Source: Solimonas fluminis (lineage in GTDB: Bacteria > Pseudomonadota > Gammaproteobacteria > Nevskiales > Nevskiaceae). Taken from it: a DNA stretch of 64,000 nucleotides. Position numbers and translations under genes: made by a program. The DNA is taken from NCBI RefSeq assembly GCF_002930645.1, contig NZ_PSNW01000003.1, positions 124,001-188,000 on the forward strand. Direction: 5' to 3'. The notes under the pieces were generated by a model that had not been told where the DNA came from, ran no database searches, and saw nothing but the letters and a program-made list of their open reading frames with translations. Positions 1-9,175 of this stretch are shown here, piece after piece (position 1 is the stretch's first letter; each line of letters opens with the position of its first letter).

Positions 1-2
1 GC

Positions 3-563
3 ATCCCGGTGGAGATCAACCGCAGCGGCCTGCAGACCATCGCGGTGGGGCGCGGCGACGGCAAGGGCCTGCGCCTGCCCTTCCTGCCCAGCAACGTCGA
101 CATCCGCGTCGGCGACCTGCTGGTGTCCTCGGCGCTGGGCGGCCGCTTCCCTGCCGGCTACCCGGTCGGCCAGGTCTACGAGGTCAAGCACGTCGCCGGC
201 GAGCACTTCATGGAGGCCTACGCCTACCCGGCCGCCAAGCTGAACCAGGGCCGGCAGACGCTGCTGGTCTGGGTGGAGGACGTTCCCTCCGCCCCGGGCA
301 CCCCGGCCGCCGTGAAGCCGCTGCTGCCGCCCGGCCCCGCCCCGGCGGCCCCGACTGCGGCGCCGTCCGCCGCCCCGGCGGCCGCTCCCGCGGCAGCCGT
401 CCCGGCTGGCCCGGCACCGGCCACCGCCGCCCCCACGCCCACGCCTCCTGCGGCAGCACGCCCCGCGGCAGCCGTGGCGGCGCCTGCCGCCGCTACGCCC
501 GCCGCCGCGCCGCGCCCGGCACCGCCTCCTGCGGCGCCCGCGGCCCCGGGCGCCGGCCGATGA
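3..563 (+). CDS. mreC: Rod shape-determining protein MreC (3' part)
   Basis: This is the C-terminal part of MreC, the periplasmic scaffold of the elongation machinery that links MreB/MreD to PBP2. The reading frame is already open at the window edge, so the 5' end is missing. The beta-domain runs to about codon 95 (NRSGLQTIAVG, then RVGDLLVSSALGGRFPAGYPVG, typical of MreC). It is followed by about 85 residues made almost only of Ala and Pro, a low-complexity tail that many MreC proteins lack or keep shorter. The stop overlaps the mreD start (ATGA), so the two genes are probably translationally coupled. Identification is firm; the function of the tail is unknown. Confidence 0.93.
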   Translation: MPVEINRSGLQTIAVGRGDGKGLRLPFLPSNVDIRVGDLLVSSALGGRFPAGYPVGQVYEVKHVAGEHFMEAYAYPAAKLNQGRQTLLVWVEDVPSAPGTPAAVKPLLPPGPAPAAPTAAPSAAPAAAPAAAVPAGPAPATAAPTPTPPAAARPAAAVAAPAAATPAAAPRPAPPPAAPAAPGAGR

Positions 564-1039
564 CCGGCATGCTCAACGCGGGCTTCCTCATCAGCCTGCT
601 GCTGGCCCTGGTGCTGCAGATGGTGGTCCTGCCGGACTGGCTGGCGGCGGCGCGGCCGCTGTGGATTCCCCTGATCCTGTCCTACTGGGCGCTGCGCGAG
701 CCGCGCGTGCCGGTGCTGCTGCCGGCCTTCCTGGTCGGACTCTGCTGCGACGTGCTGTTCGGCAGCGTGCTGGGCCAGCATGCCCTGGGCTTCGTGCTGG
801 TCACCTTCCTGGTAGCCCGCCTGCGCGCCTTCTTCGTGCTGTTCCCGCTGTGGCAGGCCACGCTGGCGCTGATCCCGGCCTGGGTCGCCTACGCCTTCCT
901 GATGTTCTGGATCGACGGCCTGACCAAGCACCGCGGCGACGACTGGCTGCGCTGGCTGCCGGTGGTCTCGACCTCGCTGTTCTGGCCGCTGGTCTACACC
1001 ATCATGGAGCTCATCCGGCAGCCGCCGGAAGAGGAATAA
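560..1039 (+). CDS. mreD: Rod shape-determining protein MreD
   Basis: MreD is a small polytopic inner-membrane protein of the elongasome. The 159-residue product is almost entirely hydrophobic with about five membrane segments and ends in a short charged tail (RQPPEEE). Its length matches the family (about 160). The start ATG overlaps the mreC stop, and the gene is followed 9 bp later by mrdA, the canonical mreCD-mrdA-rodA order. Family assignment rests on hydrophobic pattern and position, because MreD sequences are poorly conserved. Confidence 0.9.
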   Translation: MTGMLNAGFLISLLLALVLQMVVLPDWLAAARPLWIPLILSYWALREPRVPVLLPAFLVGLCCDVLFGSVLGQHALGFVLVTFLVARLRAFFVLFPLWQATLALIPAWVAYAFLMFWIDGLTKHRGDDWLRWLPVVSTSLFWPLVYTIMELIRQPPEEE

Positions 1040-1048
1040 GGCCGCCCC

Positions 1049-2989
1049 ATGGCCCTGGGCTCCATCAAGAACCTCCACCGGGAGCGCCAGGCCTTCCTGG
1101 CCCGTGCCCTGTTCGGCACCGTCTTCTGCCTGGTCTGCAGCTCGATCCTGATCGCACGCCTGTTCGACCTGCAGGTGCTGCAGAACGAGTACTTCCAGAC
1201 CCGCGCCAACGAGAACCGCATGCGCGTGATGCCGGTGGCGCCGGTGCGCGGCCTGATCTACGACCGCCATGGTGCACTGCTGGCGCAGAACAAGCCGGCC
1301 TTCGTGCTGGAAGTGGTGCCCGAGCAGGTGGAGGGCATGGACACGCTGCTGCAGCGGCTGTCCGGCGTGGTGCAGCTCACCGACCAGGACATCGCCCGCT
1401 TCAAGGACCGCGTGCGCAAGACGCCGCGCTACCGGCCGGTGCCGCTGCGCAACAACCTGACGATGGAGGAACTGGCGCGCTACGAACTGGACCGCCATGC
1501 CTTCCGCGGCGTGGACGTGTCCGCCGGACTGACGCGCAACTATCCGCTGGGAGCCTCCGGCGCCCACATCATCGGCTACGTCGGCGGCATCACCGAGAAG
1601 GAACTCTCCGATGCGCCGGAGAACACCTACGAGGGCCTGTCGCTGATCGGCAAGACCGGCGTCGAGAAGAGCCACGAGGACACGCTGCGCGGCAAGTCCG
1701 GCGCCAAGATCATCGAGGCCAATGCCTATGGCCGCCCCCTGCGCGAGCTGGACTACCGCCGCGGTTACCCCGGCCGCAACCTCTATCTCAGCGTCGATTC
1801 CAAGGTCCAGCTGATCGCGGAACAGGCCCTGGGCGAGCTCGACGGCGCCGTGGTGGCGATCGACCCGCGCTCGGGCGAGGTCATCGCCCTGGTCAGCAAG
1901 CCGGGCTTCGATCCGCACCTGTTCATCGAGGGCATCGACGTCAAGACCTACAAGGCCCTTTCCAACGACCCCAAGCGGCCGCTGTTCAACCGCGCCCTGC
2001 AGGGCACCTACCCGCCGGGCTCCACGGTGAAGCCGGCCATGGCCATGGCCGGCCTGGAGTATGGCGTGGTGACGCCGGAGGACGGGGTCTACTGCCGCGG
2101 CGAGATGAGCCTGCCCGGCTCCAGCCGCAAGTACCGCTGCTGGAAGCGCAGCGGCCACGGCTTCCAGGACATGGTCGGCGGCGTGATGCGCTCCTGCGAC
2201 ATCTATTTCTACGAGCTGGCGATCAAGCTCGGCATCGACCGCATGCACGATTCGATGACCCGCCTGGGCCTGGGCCACAAGACCGGCGTGGACCTGCCGC
2301 TGGAGGGCTCCGGCCTGTTTCCCTCGCGCGAGTGGAAGCTGCGGCGGCGCAAGGAGCAGTGGTATCCCGGCGAGACCCTCAACATCGGCATCGGCCAGGG
2401 CTACACGCTGACCACGCCGCTGCAGCTGGCGCAGATGACCGCGCGCATCGCCATGCGCGGCAAGGGCTTCAAGCCGCACGTGGTCTACGCCACGCAGGAC
2501 GCGATCACGCGCGAGGTGACGCGCGTGCCGCCGGAGCCGCTGGAACCGATCGAGCTGAAGGACAACCACAACTGGCAGCGCGTGATCGACGCCATGATCG
2601 ACGTGGCTCATGGCGCCGGCGGCACCGCGGCGCGCATCGGCCGCGACTCGCCCTACCGCATCGCCGCCAAGACCGGCACCGCCCAGGTCGCGGCCATGCG
2701 CCAGGACGAGAAGAAGGCGCGTTCACTGGAGTCCACGCCGCTGCACCTGCGCGACCATGCGCTGTTCGTGGCCTTCGCCCCGGCCGACGATCCCAAGATC
2801 GCCGTGGCGGTGATCGCCGAGCATGCCGGCCACGGCGGTTCCGTGGCGGCGCCGATCGCGCGCCAGGTGATGGACATGTACCTGCTCGGCGAGGTGCGCT
2901 ACAACGCCGCCGCCAAGCCGGCCGCGGCCGCTCCGGTCGCGACTCCCGATGCCGACGGGCATGTCCACGATGAAGACGTGGAGGATTGA
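1049..2989 (+). CDS. mrdA: Penicillin-binding protein 2 (elongasome transpeptidase)
   Basis: PBP2 is the peptidoglycan DD-transpeptidase that works with RodA in side-wall synthesis. The 646-residue protein has an N-terminal membrane anchor (about residues 20-40), a pedestal/dimerisation region (RGLIYDRHG near 68) and a C-terminal transpeptidase domain. The catalytic motifs are visible: STVK with nucleophile Ser325, SCD in the SxN position (RSCDIYFYELA), and KTGT (AAKTGTAQVA). The C-terminus ends in an Ala-rich then acidic tail (HVHDEDVED). The length fits E. coli PBP2 (633). It is in an operon with mreD upstream and rodA downstream. Confidence 0.97.
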   Translation: MALGSIKNLHRERQAFLARALFGTVFCLVCSSILIARLFDLQVLQNEYFQTRANENRMRVMPVAPVRGLIYDRHGALLAQNKPAFVLEVVPEQVEGMDTLLQRLSGVVQLTDQDIARFKDRVRKTPRYRPVPLRNNLTMEELARYELDRHAFRGVDVSAGLTRNYPLGASGAHIIGYVGGITEKELSDAPENTYEGLSLIGKTGVEKSHEDTLRGKSGAKIIEANAYGRPLRELDYRRGYPGRNLYLSVDSKVQLIAEQALGELDGAVVAIDPRSGEVIALVSKPGFDPHLFIEGIDVKTYKALSNDPKRPLFNRALQGTYPPGSTVKPAMAMAGLEYGVVTPEDGVYCRGEMSLPGSSRKYRCWKRSGHGFQDMVGGVMRSCDIYFYELAIKLGIDRMHDSMTRLGLGHKTGVDLPLEGSGLFPSREWKLRRRKEQWYPGETLNIGIGQGYTLTTPLQLAQMTARIAMRGKGFKPHVVYATQDAITREVTRVPPEPLEPIELKDNHNWQRVIDAMIDVAHGAGGTAARIGRDSPYRIAAKTGTAQVAAMRQDEKKARSLESTPLHLRDHALFVAFAPADDPKIAVAVIAEHAGHGGSVAAPIARQVMDMYLLGEVRYNAAAKPAAAAPVATPDADGHVHDEDVED

Positions 2990-3006
2990 ATGAACGGGCT
3001 GCCGTC

Positions 3007-4152
3007 ATGATCGCCGAAGTCATCTACCGCGTCCGCCGCGGCGGCCCCGACAAGCCCGAGCCGGGCATGGCCGACCTGCTGGAAAGCTGGCACATCGACA
3101 TGTGGCTGCTGCTGCTGCTGGCCACCGTGGCCGGCCTGGGCATGTTCGTGATCTATTCCGCCTCGGGCCATTCGATCCCGGCGGTGGTGAACCAGGCCGA
3201 GCGCTTCCTGCTCGGGCTGTTCGTGATGGCGGTGGTGGCACAGGCCCCGCCGGAGTTCTACCGCATGCTGGCGCCCTGGCTCTACGGCCTGACGCTGCTG
3301 CTGCTGCTGCTGGTGGAGGTGATCGGCGACCACGCCATGGGCGCGCAGCGCTGGCTGGACCTGGGCTTCATCCGCTTCCAGCCCTCGGAACTGATGAAGC
3401 TGGCCATGCCGATGACGCTGGCCGCCTTCCTGCACCACCGCCGCCTGCCGCCGCGGCCGCTGACGCTGCTGGCCTCGCTGGTGATCCTGGGCGTGCCGAC
3501 CGTGCTGATCATGGTGCAGCCCGACCTCGGCACCTCGATGCTGGTGATCGCGGCCGGCGGCTTCACGCTGTTCTTCGCCGGGCTGCAGTGGCGCTGGATC
3601 CTGGGCGCGCTGGCCGCGGTGGGCGCCGCCGCGCCGATCCTGTGGGAGCGCCTGCACGACTACCAGCGCAAGCGCATCCTGACGCTGCTGGATCCGGAGA
3701 GCGATCCGCTGGGCGCCGGCTACCACATCACGCAGTCCAAGATCGCCATCGGCTCCGGCGGCCTGTTCGGCAAGGGCTGGCTGGAAGGCACCCAGGCCAA
3801 GCTGGAATTCCTGCCCGAGGCGCATACCGACTTCATCTTCGCGGTGTTCGCCGAGGAGCTGGGGCTGATCAGCGTGCTGGTGCTGCTGTCGGTGTACCTC
3901 TGCATCGTCGGACGCTGCCTGTGGATCGCGGTGCGTGCGCAGGACAGCTTCCAGCGCCTGCTCGCCGGCGCCCTGGGCATGACCTTCTTCATCTACGTCT
4001 TCATCAACATCGGCATGGTCATCGGCCTGCTGCCGGTGGTGGGCGTGCCGCTGCCGCTGTTCAGTTTCGGCGGCACCTCCATGGTGAGCCTGCTGGCGGG
4101 CTTCGGTATGCTCATGTCCATCCATACCCATCGAAAGCTACTGGCCAACTAA
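3007..4152 (+). CDS. rodA: Peptidoglycan glycosyltransferase RodA
   Basis: RodA is the SEDS-family glycosyltransferase that polymerises lipid II for cell elongation with PBP2. The protein has about ten membrane segments and the SEDS landmarks VQPDLGTSM, the periplasmic loop with LPEAHTDFIFAVFAEELG, and the C-terminal PLPLFSFGGTSM. With the ATG used here it is 381 residues, close to the family norm (370-380). An in-frame TTG at 2986 overlapping the mrdA stop would add seven residues and cannot be excluded, since neither start has a strong ribosome binding site. Confidence 0.95.
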   Translation: MIAEVIYRVRRGGPDKPEPGMADLLESWHIDMWLLLLLATVAGLGMFVIYSASGHSIPAVVNQAERFLLGLFVMAVVAQAPPEFYRMLAPWLYGLTLLLLLLVEVIGDHAMGAQRWLDLGFIRFQPSELMKLAMPMTLAAFLHHRRLPPRPLTLLASLVILGVPTVLIMVQPDLGTSMLVIAAGGFTLFFAGLQWRWILGALAAVGAAAPILWERLHDYQRKRILTLLDPESDPLGAGYHITQSKIAIGSGGLFGKGWLEGTQAKLEFLPEAHTDFIFAVFAEELGLISVLVLLSVYLCIVGRCLWIAVRAQDSFQRLLAGALGMTFFIYVFINIGMVIGLLPVVGVPLPLFSFGGTSMVSLLAGFGMLMSIHTHRKLLAN

Positions 4153-4160
4153 GGACCTGC

Positions 4161-5168
4161 ATGCGCCTACCCCTCGCACTGGCCCCGTTGCTGCTGCTGT
4201 GCACCGCCGCCGCCTCGGCCGACTACGGCAGCCACCCCAAGGCCGCGACGCTGCTGGAACGGCTGCGCCAGGAGCATGGCTTCAGCGCCGCGGAGCTGGA
4301 TTCGGTCCGTGCCGCGCTGAGCGAGGCGCAGCGCCTGCCGCAGCTGGTGGAGATGGAGCAGAAGGCACCCGAGCGCACCGAGACCTGGACGCGCTATTCC
4401 AGCCGCATCGACCAGAGCCGCATCGACGGCGGCGTCGCGGTGCTGCGCGACCAGCAGCCCTTCCTGGACCGGGCGGAAGAAGAGTTCGGCGTGCCGCCGG
4501 CCGTGATCGCCGCGATCCTGGGCATCGAGACCCGCTACGGCCGCATCACCGGCAACATCCGCGTGCTGGACGCCCTGGCCACGCAGGGCTTCGAGCACCC
4601 GACGCGCTCGGCCTTCTTCGCCAGCGAGCTGGAGCACTTCTTCGTGTTCTGCCGCGACTTCCGCCGGGACCCGGCCGCCATCAAGGGCTCCTATGCCGGC
4701 GCCATGGGCGCGGCGCAGTTCATGCCCAGCAACTACCGCCGCCTGAGCCTGGACTACGATGGCGAGAACGGGCGGGACCTGTGGACCCTGCCGGATGCGG
4801 TCGGCTCCATCGGCCACTACTTCATGCGCTACCGGCCGTCGCAGGCCTGGCGCCGCGGCGAGCCGCTGATCATCCCGGCGCGCCTGCTGGCGCCGCTGCC
4901 GGCGGGCACCGAGGTCAACGGCAAGGCCACGGCCTACAACGCCGGCGCCCTGCTGCGCGCCGGCTGGCTCGCCGCCGACGTCGACCTGCCGCCGGACACG
5001 CCGGTCGGCATCATCCAGCTGCCGCTGGATGACGGCAGCCAGGAATACTGGCTGGCGCTGCACAATTTCTACACCGTGATGACCTACAACCCGCGTACCT
5101 TCTACGCCATGGCCGTGGCGCAGCTGGCCCAGCGCATCCAGCAGCGGCTGGCGGCGGAGGCCCGGTGA
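4161..5168 (+). CDS. mltB: Lytic murein transglycosylase B
   Basis: MltB cleaves the MurNAc-GlcNAc bond of peptidoglycan to give 1,6-anhydro ends. The 335-residue protein starts with a Sec-type signal peptide (residues 1-20, ending AASA) without a lipobox Cys at the usual place, so it may be soluble periplasmic rather than a lipoprotein. The catalytic Glu123 lies in GIETRYGRITGN, and AMGAAQFMPSNYR is the family's substrate-binding stretch. The ATG is preceded by AAGGA at 4151. It follows rodA by 8 bp and overlaps rlpA, so it is cotranscribed with the elongation genes. Confidence 0.94.
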   Translation: MRLPLALAPLLLLCTAAASADYGSHPKAATLLERLRQEHGFSAAELDSVRAALSEAQRLPQLVEMEQKAPERTETWTRYSSRIDQSRIDGGVAVLRDQQPFLDRAEEEFGVPPAVIAAILGIETRYGRITGNIRVLDALATQGFEHPTRSAFFASELEHFFVFCRDFRRDPAAIKGSYAGAMGAAQFMPSNYRRLSLDYDGENGRDLWTLPDAVGSIGHYFMRYRPSQAWRRGEPLIIPARLLAPLPAGTEVNGKATAYNAGALLRAGWLAADVDLPPDTPVGIIQLPLDDGSQEYWLALHNFYTVMTYNPRTFYAMAVAQLAQRIQQRLAAEAR

Positions 5169-6136
5169 GATTGCGCGCGGCGGGCATCGTCCTGCTCTGC
5201 ACGCTGCTGGCGGCCTGCGTCACCGCGCCGCCCGCACCCGAGCGCAAGGCGCCGCGGCGTCCGCCACCCCCGCCGCAGCAACCGGCGCCCAAGGTCTCCC
5301 GCACGCCGGGACTGCCGCCCGAATTCGTTCCCGGCCCGGCGCCGCTGAGCGAGCGCGACCGCGGCCCCGCTCCCGAGGAAATTCCGGCGGGCATCGAGCT
5401 GACGCCGGACGCCGTGCCGCAGGAAGAGCCGCGCAGCCGTTCCGGCAACTCGCCGGAGTACCAGGTCTTCGGCAAGACCTACCGCACCATGAGCCAGGCC
5501 GGCAGCTTCCGGGAGCGTGGGCATGCCTCCTGGTACGGCAAGAAATTCCATGGCCGCAAGACCGCCAACGGCGAGATCTACGACATGTTCAAGATGACGG
5601 CGGCGCACAAGACCCTGCCGCTGCCGAGCTACGTCCGGGTCACCAACCTGGCCAACGGCAAGAGCACCATCGTGCGCGTCAACGACCGCGGCCCCTTCCA
5701 CAAGGGACGCATCATCGACCTGTCCTACGCCGCGGCCGCCAAGCTCGAGATCATCAACCACGGCGCAGTGGAGGTGGAGATCGAGGCCGTGAATCCCGAC
5801 AGCCCGGCGCCGCCCACGGCCGTCGCGGCGGTGCCGGCTCCGGTGCCGGCGGAGAGTCCGCCCCCACTGGAACCGAAGGCCGAGCTCCGTTCCGCACCCG
5901 CGGCCGGCCAGGGCTGGCTGCAGGTGGCCAGCTTCATCGATCCGATCAACGCGGTGGCCCTGCGCGAAGAGCTGCAGGGCAAGGGCTTCGCCGGCGCCAC
6001 GGTGATCACCACCGATCTCGGCGGCGAAGTCCTGCATCGGGTGGTGACCGGGCCGTTCCACGACGAGACCTCGGCCGCCGACCTGCGGCGGCGGCTGCGC
6101 GGGCATGGATACGCGGCGGAGTGGATGACCCAGTGA
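5165..6136 (+). CDS. rlpA: RlpA-like septal ring lytic transglycosylase with SPOR domain
   Basis: RlpA acts on naked glycan strands at the septum. The GTG start overlaps the mltB stop. The 323-residue product has a lipoprotein signal with lipobox LLAAC near residue 18, then a Pro-rich linker. A double-psi beta-barrel follows (HASWYGKKFHGRKTANGE to VRVNDRGPFHKGRIIDLS, about residues 118-195). The C-terminus is a SPOR domain (GWLQVASF to GHGYAAEW, about residues 250-320) that would bind denuded peptidoglycan at division sites. The domain order and length fit RlpA. About 200 bp separate it from dacC, so dacC may have its own promoter. Confidence 0.95.
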   Translation: MRLRAAGIVLLCTLLAACVTAPPAPERKAPRRPPPPPQQPAPKVSRTPGLPPEFVPGPAPLSERDRGPAPEEIPAGIELTPDAVPQEEPRSRSGNSPEYQVFGKTYRTMSQAGSFRERGHASWYGKKFHGRKTANGEIYDMFKMTAAHKTLPLPSYVRVTNLANGKSTIVRVNDRGPFHKGRIIDLSYAAAAKLEIINHGAVEVEIEAVNPDSPAPPTAVAAVPAPVPAESPPPLEPKAELRSAPAAGQGWLQVASFIDPINAVALREELQGKGFAGATVITTDLGGEVLHRVVTGPFHDETSAADLRRRLRGHGYAAEWMTQ

Positions 6137-6336
6137 GGGCAGCGAACCCGCCTGCGGCGCAGGCCGATCCTGCACCCGCGATGCCCGCCGGACCGTGGTA
6201 CGGCCGTGCGTCGCGGGCGCAATCTCGACGCGCCCGCGACGGCCTCTTCGCTACCCTCGAGGAGCCCTTACAGGCCGGCCCCGATTTTGCTGCACTGCGA
6301 TAAACTAGTGAATCTTTGTTGCAACACCAGAAGACC

Positions 6337-7470
6337 ATGAAACGCCTGCTCGCCCTGCCCCTGCTGTCCCTGTCCCTGTCCCTGCATGCCGCCATTCCCG
6401 CGGCGCCGACCCTGGAAGCCTCGAGCTATGCCCTGCTCGACTACGACAGCGGCGAGCTGCTGGCCGCCAGCAACCCGGACCAGCGCGTGGGCCCGGCCAG
6501 CATCACCAAGGTGATGACCGCCTATGTCGTGCTCGAGGAGATCCGCCAGGGCCGCATGAAGCTGGAGGACACCGCCTTTGTCAGCGAGAAGGCCTGGCGC
6601 CAGGGCATCGACTCCTCCGAGTCGCGCATGTTCGTGCAGGTCGGCACGCGCGTGCCACTGGAAGCGCTGCTGCACGGCGTCATCACGCAGTCCGGCAACG
6701 ACGCCAGCGTGGTGCTGGCGGAGCACGTCGCCGGCAGCGAGGAGGCCTTCGCCGAGCTGATGAACCAGCAGGCCGCCAGGATCGGCATGAAGAACACCCA
6801 CTTCGCCAATGCCCCCGGCATGCCGGACCCGCAGCACTACAGCACCGCGCGCGACCTGACCCTGCTCGGCCGGGCGCTGATCCAGAGCTTCCCGGAGCAG
6901 TACAAGTGGTTCGCGCTGCCGGACTACACCTACAACGGCATCACCCAGCCCAACCGCAACCTGCTTCTGAAGAAGGACCCGAGCGTCGATGGCATCAAGA
7001 CCGGCCACACCTCGGAAGCCGGCTACTGCCTGCTGGCCTCGGCACAGCGCGACGGCCGCCGCCTGATCTCCGCGGTGATGGGCACCAAGAGCTGGGCCTA
7101 CCGCGAGCAGGCCAGCCTGGAGCTGCTGAACTGGGGCTTCCGCTTCTTCGAGAGCGCCCAGTTGCTCGGCCCCACCAAGCCCGCGGGCACGGTCAAGGTC
7201 TGGAAGGGCGCCGCCGGCGAAGTGCAGGTGGGCACGCTCAAGCCGGTCGCCATCACCCTGCCCCGCGGCGAAGCCGCTCGCGTGCAGGCCAGCTGGCAGC
7301 AGGAAGGCGAGGCCATCGCGCCGTTCGCCGCCGGCCAGAAGCTGGGCACGCTGACGCTGACGCTGGACGGCAAGCTGCTGCGCACCGAACCGCTGGTGGC
7401 GCTGCAGGACGTGGGCAAGGGCGGCTTCTGGCGCCGCCTGATCGACACGATCCGTCTCTGGTTCGCTTGA
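6337..7470 (+). CDS. dacC: D-alanyl-D-alanine carboxypeptidase (PBP5/6 type)
   Basis: This enzyme trims the terminal D-Ala from peptidoglycan pentapeptides. The 377-residue protein has a signal peptide (1-18), the active-site motifs SITK (Ser55, Lys58), SGN (119-121) and KTG (221-223), the PBP5-type C-terminal beta domain, and a final amphipathic segment (GFWRRLIDTIRLWFA) for membrane attachment. I chose the ATG at 6337 because it starts the signal peptide; a TTG at 6316 is in frame but adds a charged leader. dacA and dacC cannot be separated from sequence alone. Confidence 0.93.
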   Translation: MKRLLALPLLSLSLSLHAAIPAAPTLEASSYALLDYDSGELLAASNPDQRVGPASITKVMTAYVVLEEIRQGRMKLEDTAFVSEKAWRQGIDSSESRMFVQVGTRVPLEALLHGVITQSGNDASVVLAEHVAGSEEAFAELMNQQAARIGMKNTHFANAPGMPDPQHYSTARDLTLLGRALIQSFPEQYKWFALPDYTYNGITQPNRNLLLKKDPSVDGIKTGHTSEAGYCLLASAQRDGRRLISAVMGTKSWAYREQASLELLNWGFRFFESAQLLGPTKPAGTVKVWKGAAGEVQVGTLKPVAITLPRGEAARVQASWQQEGEAIAPFAAGQKLGTLTLTLDGKLLRTEPLVALQDVGKGGFWRRLIDTIRLWFA

Positions 7471-7520
7471 AAATACGGATAAGCCTGCTGCGCGGCCCGA
7501 TCTTGCATCTCCGGTGCTCG

Positions 7521-7536
7521 CCGTACTTCAGTACGG
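7521..7536. repeat. Short palindrome in dacC-lipB gap
   Basis: CCGTACTTCAGTACGG is a 6-7 bp inverted repeat inside a longer stretch (about 7490-7570) with the look of a dispersed gene-end repeat (CTCGCC-palindrome-CCCGCTCCTCGC). It has no T-run, so I do not call it an intrinsic terminator. The ybeD gene that often lies between dacA and lipB is absent here. Confidence 0.45.
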
Positions 7537-7613
7537 CCCCGCTCCTCGCTGCAACCCCGGACCGCTCGCGGCGGCTTCTCCGCATTTTCGGAAAGTTTGG
7601 GTAAGGTTCAGCA

Positions 7614-8246
7614 GTGAATCCCCTGCCGCCCCTGATCGTCCGCCACCTGGGCCGCCGCGACTACGCGGAGGTCTTCGAGGAGCAGCGTGCCTTCACCGAT
7701 GGGCGTGGGCCGGATACGGCCGACGAGCTGTGGTTCCTGGAGCATGACCCGGTATTCACCCAGGGGCAGGCCGGCAAGGCCGAGCACCTGCTGATGCCGG
7801 GGGCCATCCCGGTGGTCCAGTCGGACCGCGGCGGGCAGGTGACCTACCATGGCCCGGGCCAGATCGTGGTCTACCTGCTGATGGACCTGCGGCGCCTGGG
7901 CTACTCGATCCGCTCCCTGGTGACGCGGATCGAGCAGTCCCTGGTCGATACCCTGGCGGGCTACGGCATTGCCGCCGCCGCCGACCCCCAGGCCCCAGGC
8001 GTCTATGTCGACGGCGCCAAGATCGCCTCCCTGGGGCTGCGCGTGCGCCAGGGCTGCAGCTACCACGGCCTGTCGCTCAACGTGGACATGGACCTGGAGC
8101 CCTTCTCGCGCATCAATCCCTGTGGTTACCAGGGCTTGCGCATGGCCCAGCTGCGTGAACTGGGCGGGCCGGCGGACTTGTCCGTGGTGGCAGCGGAGCT
8201 CGAAAAGCACTTGCGCTTGCGCCTATCCCCCCATAGTGGGGTGTGA
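7614..8246 (+). CDS. lipB: Octanoyltransferase LipB
   Basis: LipB transfers octanoyl from octanoyl-ACP to lipoyl domains, the first step of protein lipoylation. The 210-residue protein shows the substrate-pocket motif [12 protein letters not shown] (72-83), the conserved Lys136 in [12 protein letters not shown], and the catalytic Cys170 in INPCGYQGL; the pair matches E. coli Lys135/Cys169. The start is GTG. lipA, often adjacent, does not follow; the next gene is mlaF. Confidence 0.96.
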   Translation: MNPLPPLIVRHLGRRDYAEVFEEQRAFTDGRGPDTADELWFLEHDPVFTQGQAGKAEHLLMPGAIPVVQSDRGGQVTYHGPGQIVVYLLMDLRRLGYSIRSLVTRIEQSLVDTLAGYGIAAAADPQAPGVYVDGAKIASLGLRVRQGCSYHGLSLNVDMDLEPFSRINPCGYQGLRMAQLRELGGPADLSVVAAELEKHLRLRLSPHSGV

Positions 8247-8286
8247 TACAGGTCCGTTCCGGCGGCCCGGCCTACCCGGTCTGGGC

Positions 8287-8292
8287 TAAAAT
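8287..8292 (+). promoter_or_regulatory. Possible -10 element upstream of mlaF
   Basis: TAAAAT lies in the GC-rich 104-bp gap before mlaF, in the context GGGCTAAAATGGCC. No convincing TTGACA-like hexamer is found 16-18 bp upstream, so this is only a candidate extended -10 for the mla operon. Confidence 0.3.
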
Positions 8293-8350
8293 GGCCCCTT
8301 CGCAGCCGGGGTCATGAACCGAATGGCGGCGAGGGCATCCAAGAACAAAT

Positions 8351-9175
8351 ATGACGAACCCCACCCCACAAGCCGACGATGTGCTGGTACGCGTGCGTGG
8401 CCTGTCCTTCGGTCATGGCAGCCGCGTCATCTATGACGGCATCGATGTCGACATCCCGCGCGGGAAGGTCACGGCCATCATGGGCCCCTCCGGCACCGGC
8501 AAGACCACCCTGCTGCGCCTGATCGGCGGCCAGTGGCATCCCAAGGCCGGCACGGTCTCCTTCGACGGCGTGGACGTGCACCAGCTCAAGCGCCGCGAAC
8601 TCTATGCGCTGCGCAAGCGCATGGGCATGCTGTTCCAGAACGGCGCCCTGCTGACCGACCTCAATGTCTTCGACAACGTCGCCTACCCGCTGCGCGAGCA
8701 CACCCGGCTGCCGGAGTCGGTCATCCGCGACCTGGTGCTGATGAAGCTGCAGGCCGTGGGCCTGCGCGGCGCCCGCGATCTCTGGGTCTCGCAGCTTTCC
8801 GGCGGCATGGCACGGCGCGTGGCGCTGGCCCGCGCACTGGCGCTGGACCCGGAAATGGTCATGTACGACGAACCCTTCGCCGGCCAGGACCCGATCACCA
8901 TGGGCGTGCTGATGCGCCTGATCCGCACCCTGAACGATGCCCTGGGCCTGACCTCGATCGTAGTGTCCCACGACATCACCGAGGTGCTGTCGATCAGCGA
9001 CTACGCCTACGTCATCGCCGACGGCAAGATCGCCGCGCACGGCACGCCGGCGGACCTGCGCGACCATGCCTCGCCCTGGGTGCAGCAGTTCCTGACCGGC
9101 GCCGACGACGGCCCGGTGAGCTTCCACGCCAAGGCGCCGGAGTACCTCGCCGACCTGATGGGAGAAAAGGCTTGA
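8351..9175 (+). CDS. mlaF: Phospholipid ABC transporter ATPase MlaF
   Basis: MlaF is the cytoplasmic ATPase of the Mla system, which carries mislocalised phospholipids between outer and inner membranes. The 274-residue protein has Walker A GPSGTGKT (45-52), the signature [15 protein letters not shown], Walker B with VMYDEPFAG, and the switch His in VVSHD. LSGGM in place of LSGGQ is usual for MlaF. It is the first gene of a six-gene cluster. Confidence 0.96.
   Translation: MTNPTPQADDVLVRVRGLSFGHGSRVIYDGIDVDIPRGKVTAIMGPSGTGKTTLLRLIGGQWHPKAGTVSFDGVDVHQLKRRELYALRKRMGMLFQNGALLTDLNVFDNVAYPLREHTRLPESVIRDLVLMKLQAVGLRGARDLWVSQLSGGMARRVALARALALDPEMVMYDEPFAGQDPITMGVLMRLIRTLNDALGLTSIVVSHDITEVLSISDYAYVIADGKIAAHGTPADLRDHASPWVQQFLTGADDGPVSFHAKAPEYLADLMGEKA

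Noticed and set aside
224-2611. 795-aa minus-strand ORF opposite mreC-mreD-mrdA
   Set aside because: It is a shadow frame of high-GC genes; the product is His/Ala/Gln-rich with no domain, while the plus strand encodes intact known proteins.
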